Positions 1 through 10,089 of a stretch of 64,000 nucleotides of DNA are shown one piece after another (the first letter of the stretch is position 1; each line of letters begins with the position of its first letter). The notes under the pieces were generated by a model, which did not search any database, was not told the origin of the DNA, and saw nothing but the letters and a program-made list of their open reading frames with translations. The DNA is from Gonatopus flavifemur (lineage: Eukaryota; Arthropoda; Insecta; Hymenoptera; Dryinidae). Location: assembly GCA_018340375.1 (NCBI GenBank), contig JAFFJZ010000004.1, positions 48,400,001 to 48,464,000 of the forward strand, read 5' to 3'. The translations under genes were made by a program, and so were the position numbers.

Positions 1-14
1 TGATAGCACATGTA

Positions 15-329
15 CAGGGTGTCCCAGAAAACACTCCGCCCCTTTTGAGGGTGAATTCCTGAGACAAAAATAAACATATTTTTTTCGTTACCATTTTTTG
101 ATTCGAGGCTAAGTTTCATGAGTTACAAACAAAATAATTCGACCATTCAGTTGGCAAATACACCGGTCATTCCAATTGTTAAACAGTATACTTATGTAGC
201 CTCCACCTGATTGGTTGCAGGCAAATCTGAAACTAAGGCTCAGATTGAAAAATTGTACAGAAAAAAGTGTTCATTTTTGTCACAGGAATCTACGTTTAAA
301 AGAGGCAGAGTGTGTTCTTGAACACCCTG
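15..329. mobile_element. TA-flanked MITE (Tc1/mariner-like ends)
   Basis: A 315-bp segment starts CAGGGTGTCCC and ends with the complementary GAACACCCTG. It is flanked on both sides by the dinucleotide TA (13-14 and 330-331). TA duplication with a CAGGGTG terminus is typical of Tc1/mariner-type non-autonomous elements, and the same terminus recurs at 3714, 60031 and 50765 here. No coding capacity is seen. Confidence 0.75.
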
Positions 330-402
330 TATGATCTTTTTTCTCATTCGGGAATATTCTTCTTGTTCCAACTAAAGTTGCATCGAATTGAAAGAATATT
401 GA

Positions 403-506
403 TTCCAATATTCTAGCCGACGTTTCTGGGTTGATTCAACCCATTATCAAGGTACAAAAATTCGGAGTGTTGAAAAATTATTAATATCGTCGTGCGGACC
501 CATCAC
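403..506 (-). repeat. Direct repeat copy 1, Penelope-like terminal repeat
   Basis: About 104 bp that recurs almost unchanged at 614-716. Read on the minus strand it contains a stem GGGTTGA/TCAACCC followed by GAAACGTC. That arrangement resembles the minimal hammerhead ribozyme known from Penelope-like element terminal repeats. In this copy an extra A precedes GAAACGTC. Assignment to Penelope is an inference, helped by a GIY-YIG fragment at 5980-6370. Confidence 0.5.
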
Positions 507-613
507 GCTTGGAAAGGGTAAAAAATCCATAACTGTCTGGGAAGTACTCGGACCGGGAATCCAAATGTCACGAACGTAGTCCAATTTGCCGAGTAATAAG
601 TCGAGCCTTTTTA
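507..613. other. Spacer between the two direct repeats
   Basis: About 107 bp between the two repeat copies. Nothing coding is seen. Its position is what a tandem pair of Penelope-type terminal repeats would give. Confidence 0.3.
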
Positions 614-716
614 TTCCAATATTCTAGCCGACGTTTCGGGTTGATTCAACCCATTATCAAGGTACAAAAATTCGGAGTGTTGAAAAATCATTAATATCGT
701 CGTGCGGACCCATCAC
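614..716 (-). repeat. Direct repeat copy 2, with hammerhead-like core
   Basis: Second copy of the 403-506 repeat. On the minus strand, 626-662 reads TTGATAATGGGTTGA, then TCAACCCGAAACGTC. The stem and the GAAAC-GTC side are intact, but the CTGATGA box is changed to TTGATAA. Self-cleavage is therefore unlikely for this copy. Confidence 0.5.
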
Positions 717-958
717 TAGAGTGGGCCAAAAAAAACAATTCTTGAAATCGAAAACGTAATAGTGCGGAAAAGTTGCCTTTTGGTACCACAAATTCAACGC
801 AAAGAAAAAATTTCAAATCGGACAATATCTTCCGATCGCGCATCGCACTTGAAAATTCGAGATTTTTACCAAAATGCACGAATTTTCCAGTGTTCTCAAT
901 AATGATTCCTACACTTCGAAGAATGATTTCTAGACAATGTATATGGAGTTTAATGTTA
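717..958. other. 3' flank of the cysteine-rich pseudogene
   Basis: AT-rich sequence between the direct repeat and the coding remnant. Short open frames exist on both strands but none resembles a known protein. It is probably untranslated sequence of the mobile element; no terminal inverted repeat could be paired with 3289-3711. Confidence 0.3.
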
Positions 959-3288
959 TTAAATATGTTTCCAGTCAATCTTATTCCCCTTTTTAATACT
1001 GAGGATGGAGCCACAGCGCGGCGATTGTAGTGCCATTTTTCGCTCATATGGCACAGCTGACATGTGTCTGTGCAGTGGATATGTGCAGCTCTTCGCCTGT
1101 TTCATAAAGGAAATCCACAACTCAGAACTCACCACGTGAAGGTGGCTGCACTCCGAGTTCCTCCGCCACCCTACCCAACCAACCAACCAAATAAGGGCCG
1201 CTTCATTTTCCAATTTGAATTGAGATTTGTTATCAAATTTTGGCATTGCTTCCCTGGATCTCAGGGTGGATCTAATGAGTCCATCTCTGTTCTTGAATCC
1301 AACTACTTGTCCAGCTGAAGCTGTTACTAGTTCCACGCATCTTTCCACCGCTTGCGTGTGACAAGAAAAGCTGTGAACATCCCATTCCGGAACTTTCCCG
1401 CTCTTAATTAACGCAATAATGTGTTCATCTGAAACTGAACGTAAAAGAGGGGGTGGTGTTAGTTTCTCTGTATTCCAATTGATCATATCGGTATAATCTG
1501 AAGCATCGAAATTCAGCTTTGGAACTTTAAAGCTTCTTACAATTGATTTCCTTTCTGACAATGTAGAGTTGAAGTCAGCCCTTGCTTTCAGCATCCGCGT
1601 GAAAGCAAGGTTTCTTATTTCTTTTCTCTCATCCATAGTCATAGAGAGTAAAAGGTTTTCTGGGTGTGCGAAGTAGGCATTGTTTTGCATGACTGGATGA
1701 ATAATTTTTCTGACATTCTCAGGCAACAGCCTTGAAGCTGAAATGGCCATGAAGAGATGTTTCGGACCGTCTAGAATAGAGCTTTGTCTCTTTATTGCAA
1801 ACCATACTGGCACATAGCACGTAAGAATGAGAAAAAACGATTTGCCTCAAAGATGAAGATGCATTAGGAGTGAAAATGTATAATCTCAGTACATTTTTTG
1901 CAGTGGTTAACCAACGTGAATGAGAAATCGGTCCTGGATCAGCTATAGCAAGGTCTGGTGGGCACGTTCCAGATTGAATCGCTCGAGCTATTTTCGAAAG
2001 GTACTTTTAATCTTCACTTGAATCTATTGTGTTTGTGTCGGGTACAATGCAGTCAATTCTTTCGAAATTCACAACAGACAATTTCTGACAACCTGGAAGA
2101 GCTTTACCAATTGGACCTGACAAAGATTGAGGACCCGATGTGGAACCATCTAGACTAGCGAAAAGGTGCCTCAACGGCAACTCATTGAAATGCAGCATGC
2201 ATATCGACCACTGTAGTGGCCTTGACAAATGAATTTCAATGAAATGAATAATTCCACCTTTCCAACCCGTGTTGACTTTTGTGCCATCGCAGCCAACAAC
2301 TTCTAGCTCATCAAGAGAAGTCTTACAATCAATAAGACCTGATACGATGGCTTCTTTTATACGTTTGGTTTGCATGATGTATCATTCCTACATCTTGTAA
2401 CACACTAGACGCAATGGCAGCTGCTGCCCTATTTGATACTCCATATCTGTCGCACACGAGTGCTGTCTTAGTCAATTTTATTCTCTTTGACAGAGATGAG
2501 CTTGATGAAGCTAAAGGTTCATATAATTCATCGTCTTCTTCTTTGTCAGAAGTCAACTGAGACGTTGATGCTGAGGGGGGCAAATCGTCTTCCTCCATGA
2601 CACGGACTTTTTTCGATACATGAAAGCTCTTTTCTTCTGCTTTGGATTTGCGTTGAAACTCTAGTTCTTTTCTTCAATCCTTTTTGTTGAGAATTGCAGA
2701 AGTTTTCTTGTCTATCCCACATATTTTGCCGATTCTATCATTCATCTGATCATACATGAATTTCAATTCGAGGATTGGTATTTTTTTTTCTTTTTCGCAG
2801 GTACATGTAACAACAATAGTTACTGGACAGATGCAAGAAGCGAGAGGATTTTTACATGTGCAATTCCTAGCCAGAGCACACTTGCAACATGCCATATCGA
2901 ATAACTCAGAACCTTTGTTTTTGAATCGAGAAAGCTTCTCTTGAAATTCTGAGTGTGTGCTACCCCTATCTCTCTTATAAGATTTCCTCATCACAATATA
3001 CTCTTCGTAGTAAGCGTTTATTTTCTGGCAAATTCGTGTCTGCGAAACACAGGGGATAAATGCTTTATGGTATTGAATTGACCCCTTCTCTGCAACGACT
3101 TGAGCAACATTTGCAAAGCTGACTTTCGTGTTGTTGCATTTTGAAGAAAGATTGTATCTTTCTTCATTACAACACCGCAGAGTATCCGTATATGTTGGAA
3201 GGTTAAAAGCTGACAAATCTTGCGGTGTTCCAAGAATAGGACACAGAAAAGATTGCCGGGTGATGCGCTTTGATTTCTGGATTTCCAT
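959..3288 (-). pseudogene. Broken cysteine-rich transposon-type protein (family widespread in arthropods)
   Basis: On the minus strand a protein of a repetitive, still poorly named arthropod family can be followed in pieces: 3288-2674, about 2660-2329, 2375-2007, about 2000-1814, then 1813 to about 960. Segment one has a cysteine cluster (ACCKCALARNCTCKNPLASC) followed by a VTCTCEKEKK stretch. Segment two has VCDRYGVSNRAAAAIASSVL. Segment three has VVGCDGTKVNTGWKGG and LHFNELPLRHLFASLDGSTS. The next reads GPISHSRWLTTAKNVLRLYI. The last has MQNNAYFAHPENLLLSMTMD and a run of charged residues. I recognise these from uncharacterised multicopy insect proteins that behave like transposon genes. No catalytic triad can be assigned with confidence. 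Frameshifts near 2680, 2370 and 2005 mean it is not functional as read. Confidence 0.6.
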
Positions 3289-3711
3289 TGTGGGAACCAG
3301 GAGTAAGAAAAATGTATGGAGAAAATTAAGATACTACTCAATGCTTGATTCAGTAATAATTGAGAACCATATACTGATCGATTAACAGGAATATCAATTC
3401 TCACAACTATTTCACCAAGAATGCAGAATATTGTATTATATTATTCGTAGCTAAAATCGGGATCACATTATCGTCCATCAATGATATGGAACTTGTATTA
3501 TACAGAACGTAGTTTCCATCAATACCCATCAGGGGGGGTGCAACTCGATAAAAACTATACGTAACGTTTTGTCACCATTCGATATTTCCCAAACTGTCCG
3601 CAAGAGATGCTGATGGTACTATCAGAAAAAGTCACGTGATACGATGATTTTTCGGCGCCTAATTTTGCATTTGAAATCGCTTGACAAATCATATCAATAA
3701 GGGTGTTGATA
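3289..3711. other. Noncoding flank between two elements
   Basis: Sequence upstream of the cysteine-rich pseudogene up to the TA before the mariner-like element. No gene, RNA or clear repeat is seen. Confidence 0.3.
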
Positions 3712-3713
3712 TA

Positions 3714-5745
3714 CAGGGTGGGGGATTTAAAGTGTCGCGGGCGTTTTTTCCAAATATAAAGTGAGATACGAGAAAATTTTTCGGACAAAAGTTGTAGGAT
3801 ACCGAGGGGGACATCCGATGGTGACCTTGGCTTTGACCTCAAATCTCATCTTCAAGGGCATTCTGAGATCAACTCTTGTTTTTTAAATAGCATCTCATAT
3901 TTTTTACTGCAGATTTGGATTCTAGGTCAAAAACCAAGAAACTTTTGGCTGAACCATTTTCCTGAAATCCGCAAAAATGGCGCTCTAATCGATATTGTTC
4001 CATTTTGAATCTGACATTCGAATAACTCGAAAACGAAGGGTCTTGCAAAAGAATGTTTCGTACAAAAGTTGTCGATACACAACACATTTCAATCGTCTAC
4101 ATTACCACCATTCAGAGCTCACGCGATGTAAACAAACGACGGGGTTCAGTGAAAATTCACGATTTTGAAAGTCAGTTTGTCAGTTACATTTGATTATTAC
4201 TTGGTTTATGACAAATTGAAAATCATGGATATCCGATACACGGTTTCTGAAAAGATCGATATGATCTACATTTACGGTGAAGTGCATAAGAACCCCAGAC
4301 AAGCATATGACTTGTATGCAGAACGATTTCCTGAAAGAACAATGCCATCCATTAGGTATTTTCAACGCATTACAAAATTATTCTCAGAAACGGGAAGTGT
4401 TACAAGGGAAAAACGACATCGAATGAGAACTGTTAGCGGAGAAAATGCGGAAGTTAATGTACTAGCTGCAGTAGCCAATAATCCACACGTGAGTTCTCGT
4501 GAAATTGAACTCCATTCGGGAATTTCTCGAAGAAGTGTTCTTCGAATACTGAAACGTCACAAATTCCATCCGTATCACATTTGTTTGCATCAAGACCTTC
4601 ACGGTGATGATTTCGAAAATCGTGTACAGTTTTGTCGATGGGGTCTAGCGCAAATGCACAATAACAACTTCATCAACATATTATTTTCTGATGAGTCGAC
4701 GTTCACCAATCATGGTCAAGTAAATCGACATAATATGCATTACTGGGCGACAGAAAATCCAAGATGGTTACGTCAAGTAGAGCATCAAAGACAATGGGCT
4801 GTGAATGTTTGGTGTGGTATTTTTTGATCTCGAGTAATTGGACCGTACTTCATTGCAGATACGCTGAATGGAGAGAAGTACAGACATTTCTTAGATCAAG
4901 TACTTCCAACATTACTTGAAGACATACCTATTCAGGAACGATTGAATATGTGGTATCAACACGATGGTTGTCCATCCCATTATGCAGTCACAGCTCGAGA
5001 AATATTGGACAGAGATTATCCTGGACGATGGATAGGACGTCGTGGACCAGTTCATTGGCCTGCCCGTTCTCCGGATCTTACTTCTCCAGATTTTTTTTTA
5101 TGGGGATACATAAAAGATACAGTTTATTAACAAGCACCGACTACACCTGAGAATATGCGTCAACGAATCATCAATGCATGCGCGAGCATCAATGGAGATA
5201 TTTTAGCACGAGTTCAGCAATCTTTTGTAAAACGTTTTGAAATGTGTATTGAAGTCGAAGGCCATCATTTTGAGCATCTACTGCATTAAAATTATCCAAG
5301 TGATGTAGACGATTGAAATGTGTTGTGTTTTGTCTGTTATACCCCATCACCTCCGTTTCAGTTCAAGGGGTCCCCCTTGGAATCAGACAACTTTTGTCCG
5401 AAACATTCTCCTCCAAGACCCTTCGTTTTCGAGTTATTCTAATGTCAGATTCAGTATGGAACAATATCGATTAGAGCGCCATCTTTGCGGATTTCAGGAA
5501 AATGGTTCAGACAAAAGTTTCTTGGTTTTTGACCTAGAATCCAAATCTGCAGTAAAAAATATGAGATGCTATTCAAAAAACAAGAGTTGACCTCAGAATG
5601 CCCTTGAAGATGAGATTTGAGGTCAAAGCCAAGGCCACCATCGGATGTCCCCCTCGATACCCTACAATTTTTGTCCAAAAAATTTTCTCGTATCTCATTT
5701 TATTTTTGGAAAAAACGCCCGCGACACTTTAAATGCCCCACCCTA
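3714..5745 (+). mobile_element. DD41D (rosa-like) Tc1/mariner element with about 400-bp inverted repeats
   Basis: The element begins CAGGGTGGGGG and ends with the complement CCCCACCCTA. It is flanked by TA (3712-3713 and 5746-5747). The first roughly 400 bp (3714-4100) are repeated inverted at about 5310-5745; the right arm contains an extra insertion of roughly 60 bp near 5340-5390. The arms are related to those of the element at 60031-62348. A transposase frame fills the middle (4225-5289). The only obvious lesions are two in-frame stops, so this is a relatively recent copy. Confidence 0.85.
4225..5289 (+). pseudogene. DD41D mariner-like transposase, two in-frame stops
   Basis: One uninterrupted frame of 355 codons runs from ATG 4225 to TAA 5287-5289, close to the usual mariner transposase length of about 345. 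It is broken only by TGA at 4825-4827 and TAA at 5128-5130. The N-terminal third is a helix-turn-helix region (YTVSEKIDMIYIYGEVHKNP; later SGISRRSVLRILKRHKFHPY). Catalytic motifs are ILFSDESTF (first D), MWYQHDGCPSHY (second D) and PARSPDLTSPDFFLWG. Counting from the D of HDG to the D of SPDF gives 41 intervening residues, which is the DD41D signature of the rosa-like lineage. A cut-and-paste transposase acting on the flanking inverted repeats is implied. An ATG at 4165 is in frame, but 4225 fits the family start (MDIRYT) better. Confidence 0.85.
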
Positions 5746-5979
5746 TATACATACAATTCTTGAATATGTCACATAACCAAATATGATAATGACGATACTG
5801 ACACTCTGAGACGATGCTGGGAAGTAAAGAACCATATCACGTGGTTTCCACCTCCAAGCATCAGCCCGGGGAATCTAGTAGCAAAGATGAAATATGAAAT
5901 TGGTGAGAAATGAGAGAAATTTTCATATGCTTTACAAGAAAGAACCAATGGTGAAAATAATTATAATAATTGTAATATC

Positions 5980-6370
5980 GCGGAAATTAAATTAATATGT
6001 GATTCTATCGACAATGTGGTCGTATGCTTTGAGCAAATTGGTACAGTCTTGCTGAGCATTCAAGGTGTTATATGTGGCTTTTATGCACACCATTTCTGAG
6101 AAAAGTCTCTTACGGTAGTTTGGCTCCACATTTAAGATTTTTATGTCGTTAAAATCAAAGGAATGCCTGTTTTCGAGGGCATGTTTTGTAATAACTGAAT
6201 ATCTATCTTCGGGGCCAAACATATTTCTATGATGTTGGTGTAATATGTCTTTTGAATGTTGTTTACTTTGTCCAACGTAAGTCGCCGGACAGTCGACATA
6301 GTGTATTTTATATACCGTGTTGATACGCTCATTCGTTGTTGTCTTGTCTTTGGGAGGTTTAATTAGACAA
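5980..6370 (-). pseudogene. Penelope-like element GIY-YIG endonuclease fragment
   Basis: On the minus strand from about 6366 the frame reads PPKDKTTTNERINTVYKIHY, then VDCPATYVGQSKQHSKD, then MFGPEDRYSVITKHALENRH and FDFNDIKILNVEPNYRKRLF, ending with a stop at about 5992. VYKIHYVDCPATYVGQ is the GIY-YIG core, and SEMVCIKATYNTLN matches the family's C-terminal region. In Penelope-like retroelements this endonuclease domain follows the reverse transcriptase and nicks target DNA. No reverse transcriptase is visible upstream, so this is a truncated copy. A start codon is lacking because it is an internal fragment. Confidence 0.8.
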
Positions 6371-6680
6371 GAAAGACTGTTTGAGTTTTATATGGAAAAG
6401 GAATGGTTATCAATAGGTCGTTTTTCCAATGAGGAAACCCATGTAACCCCTTAAGAACTCTTTTTGAACTGAAGATTTCATAAACGGCTCTAGAAGAGTT
6501 CAGTTTGTGAGACGTTGACAAGTTCTTGGAGAATACTGAAAGAATTCAGTTTTAGTCCATATCAGTGTTAATATACATATATGTAGATAATTCATCAATC
6601 CATAGTGGAATTTTTGAAGAGGTCCCGTTATGACAGTTCAGGATGAGGTATTTATGAATTGTTAGTATTTGGGAAGAATT
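6371..6680. other. Noncoding, nothing recognised
   Basis: About 310 bp between the Penelope fragment and a small palindromic element. It may contain more Penelope-derived sequence upstream of the GIY-YIG domain, but no reading frame supports that. Confidence 0.3.
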
Positions 6681-6688
6681 TTCCAAAC

Positions 6689-6827
6689 GGATGGGGGCCG
6701 AATCAACGAAAAGACAAATCAACGAAACCATTGGTTGAAAAGGAAGAGATGTATAATGTAGGATGTCTTATTCTTCCCAACTAACGGTTTCGTTGATTTG
6801 GTTTTTCGTTGATTCGGCCCCCATCCT
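6689..6827. mobile_element. Palindromic MITE with phased CGAA words, 8-bp TSD TTCCAAAC
   Basis: A 139-bp element that begins GGATGGGGGCCGAATCAACG and ends with its complement. It is flanked by perfect 8-bp copies of TTCCAAAC at 6681-6688 and 6828-6835. The left arm parses into octamers: CCGAATCA, ACGAAAAG, ACAAATCA, ACGAAACC. A second, shortened copy lies at 15501-15622. It belongs with 26208, 27136, 37609, 42894 and 43598 by its GG-rich terminus and phased words. Confidence 0.8.
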
Positions 6828-7534
6828 TCCAAACACTGAGAAATTCATGACGAATCATCTTGAAACCATCATGACCGAACTTTATTTACAACATGATTAT
6901 GCAGAATGTATTATACTTCCACAGGCATTTGCAATCAAAACAAAAAAAACAACATATAATTATTTTGACACATATATTCGATTATAATCAACTGAACAAT
7001 CATAAAATTTGTACTTAGGAACTGATCCTTTTAATATTCCGACTTGGAATTCGACAAAAAAGAATCCTTTTTGGACCTTAATTCTGTTTCAAGAAATAAA
7101 ATAAGTATTGATTGGTTTTTTAGGTGTTGATGAACAAAATTTCAACGTCGTAGTGAACTTTATCAATTAAATATTGAAGCACAGGCTTCATTAGGAAACT
7201 GGAAATTTTAAAACAATAAACAATCATAGAAACTATTAATTAGAAGCTATATATCAGAATGTTTCTTGTGCTGACCTAGAAAAAAGTACATTCAACAGGA
7301 CATTTTCAGACTTGCACCTTCAATCTACAAATAAAACAAATATATATTCGTTCTTAGGTGTTGATAGAGAAATTCAATGTTAGAGTTGACTCATTCATTG
7401 AAACATTAAAACGTAGGCTTCATTATTCAATCCAAAATTCCAACAAAAAAGAGAATTGCTGAATCTACTTATAATGAGCTATACGTCACAGTACTTTGAC
7501 AATAAACTTCACAAACAAACACAATATTTTTCAA

Positions 7535-8437
7535 CTTCCATCCTATTCAATATATATATACTGGCTTTTAGGTAAAGGAACTTTTTACTCTTCTACACAA
7601 AAAAATTCAATCGAAATTACAGATTCAGGGAGAAAATATAAGTATGTTGAGATTCGCGGATGACATAGCTATATTGGCCACGAGTAGTACTGAGTTAGAA
7701 AATATTCTCAACACCATGAGAACAATATTATTGGAAAACTATTGTATGAATATAAATAAAGACAAAACAAAATTCATCATGTGTACAGCAGCGAAAACAG
7801 CTAGAAGAACGAGAATCAAAATAGATACCGAGACAATTGAACAGGTGAAAGAATTCAAATATCTAGGAAGCATAATTACAGAGAACGGCAAAAGCGAAAG
7901 AGATATAAGAGCAAGAATAGCACAAGGGAAACAGGCTTTTTATCAAAAGGGACAGTTATTATGCTCAAAAAATATAAGCTTGGAAGTAAGGAAGAAATTC
8001 TTGAAAAGTTACGTTTGGAGCACAGCATTATATGGTTGCGAAACTTGGACAATGGGGAAAACTGGTCAACGAAGACTTGAAGCTTTTGAAATGTGGTGTT
8101 ATAGGAGGATGCTCAGAATAAAATGGATAGACAAAGTCAAAAATGAAGAAGTACTCGAGCAGATAAATGAAGAAAGAAATCTTTTGAAACACATCGTGAA
8201 AAGGAGAAGCAATCTTATAGGACACACATTACGGCATGAGAGTTTATTGAAAACAATATTGGAAGGGAAAATGAATGGTAAAACTGGTAAAGGTAGACCT
8301 AGAGCAAGTTATATGAAGCAAATCGTACAAGACAAGGGATGTAGTAGATATGTAGGAATTAAACGTTTGGCGGATAATGGACAGGGGTGGAGGGTTTCAT
8401 CAAACCAGTCGTAAGACTGATTATTTCATGATGACAC
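7535..8437 (+). mobile_element. 5'-truncated RTE/craniofacial-type LINE insertion
   Basis: This block is missing from the corresponding place in the right arm (around 19286-19290), so its edges are defined by the empty site. It holds the C-terminal part of a reverse transcriptase and ends shortly after the stop codon in a CA/A-rich tail. Loss of the 5' part is the usual outcome of target-primed reverse transcription. Confidence 0.8.
7644..8414 (+). pseudogene. Non-LTR retrotransposon reverse transcriptase, C-terminal part
   Basis: A 256-residue frame opens at MLRFADDIAILATSS, the FADD active-site box of reverse transcriptase, and continues with NINKDKTKFIMC and EFKYLGSIITENGKSERDIR. ALYGCETWTM and MWCYRRMLRIKWIDKVKNEE are the thumb and C-terminal hallmarks of RTE-like LINEs common in insects. 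The endonuclease and finger domains are absent, so it starts inside the palm domain. The frame itself is open, but the element cannot be autonomous. The first ATG is only the first methionine of the remnant. Confidence 0.85.
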
Positions 8438-8534
8438 AAAAAAAGAATCTATGCGAATCTGTCTTTTTGTTTTTTTTGGTTATAAAAAAAGAACGATTGT
8501 AGATAATACTGGTTTAAGAATGCAAGAAAAACCT

Positions 8535-8908
8535 CTACAAATCCTGGAAATCTTCATTTAGATCCACATTTGTAGGGTCAGCCTCCTCATTATCACTGCT
8601 TCCTTGTATCACATTTTCCCTCTGATCTGCACTCATTGAATAATCCCCCTCGTTGTCACTACGTGTTTGTATCACATCTTCATTGTAATCAGTATTCGCA
8701 TCCGCCTCATCATCACTAAGTTCCTCTATCACATTTTCATTCTGATTTTCATCTTGTTTTTCAGTTTTGGAAACTTTCCCACGAGCTTTTCGCTTTGAGT
8801 GATTTAAATCTGGGATTTTTCCGGAGATAATGCTGCCAACTTTATTCAGCCACAAACCCGTTTCCACGTCATCACACTTCAATGATTTCAAATAGAAACG
8901 GAAAATAT
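8535..8908 (-). pseudogene. BEN-domain gene remnant, last exon, left arm
   Basis: On the minus strand an acceptor-like CTGTCAG precedes ATATTTTCCGTTTCTATTTG, giving IFRFYLKSLKCDDVETGLWL then NKVGSIISGK. This is the C-terminal end of a BEN domain (DNA- and protein-binding, chromatin-associated family). It is followed by a basic stretch and a tail rich in D, E and N that ends FQDL and stop. The right-arm copy is 18815-19188. The preceding BEN exon lies at 13916-14325, on the far side of the Copia insertion. Confidence 0.6.
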
Positions 8909-9021
8909 CTGACAGAAATTCATAGCAAACAAATTATTTATTATCAATTTTTTCTCACTGTTTAATAGCAATAAACTTAGTGTACACAATCAAGTATTCA
9001 TTGCAGTCGAAATTTCAAATG

Positions 9022-9026
9022 CATGC
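9022..9026. repeat. Copia target-site duplication CATGC (left)
   Basis: CATGC directly precedes the left LTR and is repeated at 13799-13803. The uninterrupted site is preserved in the right arm as GAATGCATGCATTTG near 18693-18707. Confidence 0.9.
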
Positions 9027-9287
9027 TGACAAATATCACGTACAAATTGAGGAAGCTCAGAGGTTTCAATATGAAGAATATCACACAAATTACTTGACTA
9101 ATCGAATATAATATAATAATCTATTTTTAATTATAATATCTTTTACAGAATAAAACGATACAACTTTCTTTCTTGACAGCCATACTACGAATGAATCTCC
9201 CTTTCACTTCGTTGCTTTACGCAGCTTCACTTCCTTACTCGGCCGCTCCACAGAGGGCACCGATATCAATTTACTTGTATTCTCACA
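9027..9287 (-). repeat. Copia 3' LTR
   Basis: 261 bp, the same sequence as 13538-13798 as far as I can compare. In element orientation it starts TGTGAGAATACAAG and ends TTTGTCA. Confidence 0.95.
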
Positions 9288-9328
9288 CGCCTCCTTAAAT
9301 TGATATTACAATTATGTAGATATGAAAT

Positions 9329-9350
9329 TTTTTTTTTTTTTTTTTTTCAA
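9329..9350 (-). repeat. Homopolymer A/T tract of about 22 bases
   Basis: About 22 consecutive T on the plus strand (A on the element strand), between the Copia stop codon and the 3' LTR. Long homopolymers like this often have uncertain length in assemblies. Confidence 0.8.
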
Positions 9351-9360
9351 TTTAACTTTT

Positions 9361-10089
9361 TCAAAATATATGTAGCTTTTGTCTGAACTTTTCGAACTTA
9401 TTTCTACCTAGTGCCTTAGTTAGAATATCTGCAATATTATCTTCTGAGTTAACTTTGATAATGTCAATCATTCCCCTTACATAATTTTCATTCACAAAAT
9501 GATAGTGGGTTTCGATATATTTTGAATTTTTTGTGAAATTCCCATATTTAGCAATGCTAATAGTTCCAGAATTATCCTCATAAATTTTAATAGGATCGCA
9601 AACATCAATCTTAAAATCTAATAAAATACCTTTAATAAGTTTCAGCTCACTCACGCATTCAGATAATGCTACATACTCAGCTGATGTAGACGATTTTGTT
9701 ACGCTATTTTGTTTTCTAGACTTCCAGAATATTAAATTTCCGTATAATCTAATGATGTACCCAGTCGTTGACTTCCTGTCATTTATATCCCCTGCCCAAT
9801 CAGCGTCTACGTAACAATCTAAAATCTCAGCATTTAGATTCCTTTCAAAATTCAATTTGAGTTCCTTGGTTAAAAACAAGTACTTTAAAATTCTCAACGC
9901 ATACTTATAGTGAGTAATGTCATAAAAATTTTGAAATCTACTTAGGTAATTTATGCTGAAACTTACATCCGGTCTTGTTCCTGAACTTATATACAATAAT
10001 GCTCCAATTAGGTTTCTGTACTTTGTCTCATTATCAACTGCTTGTGCGGGTTTCAATTTCAAGTTCTGCTCCATGGGAGTTGCATACAA
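9361..10089 (-). pseudogene. Copia polyprotein segment: end of RT and RNase H
   Basis: The frame carries LIGALLYISSGTRPDVSFSI (connection after RT), then CYVDADWAGDINDRKSTTGY (first RNase H acidic residues), SSTSAEYVALSECVSELK, YEDNSGTISIAKYG, and ends HYHFVNENYVRGMIDIIKVN, then DILTKAL. These are the standard Copia RNase H landmarks. It is out of frame with the upstream RT segment, the shift lying between about 10085 and 10110. It ends with stop just before the poly-A tract and 3' LTR. Confidence 0.9.

Noticed and set aside
5318..5590. 90-codon plus-strand frame
   Set aside because: It lies entirely in the right inverted arm of the DD41D element, and the mirror frame occurs in the left arm.
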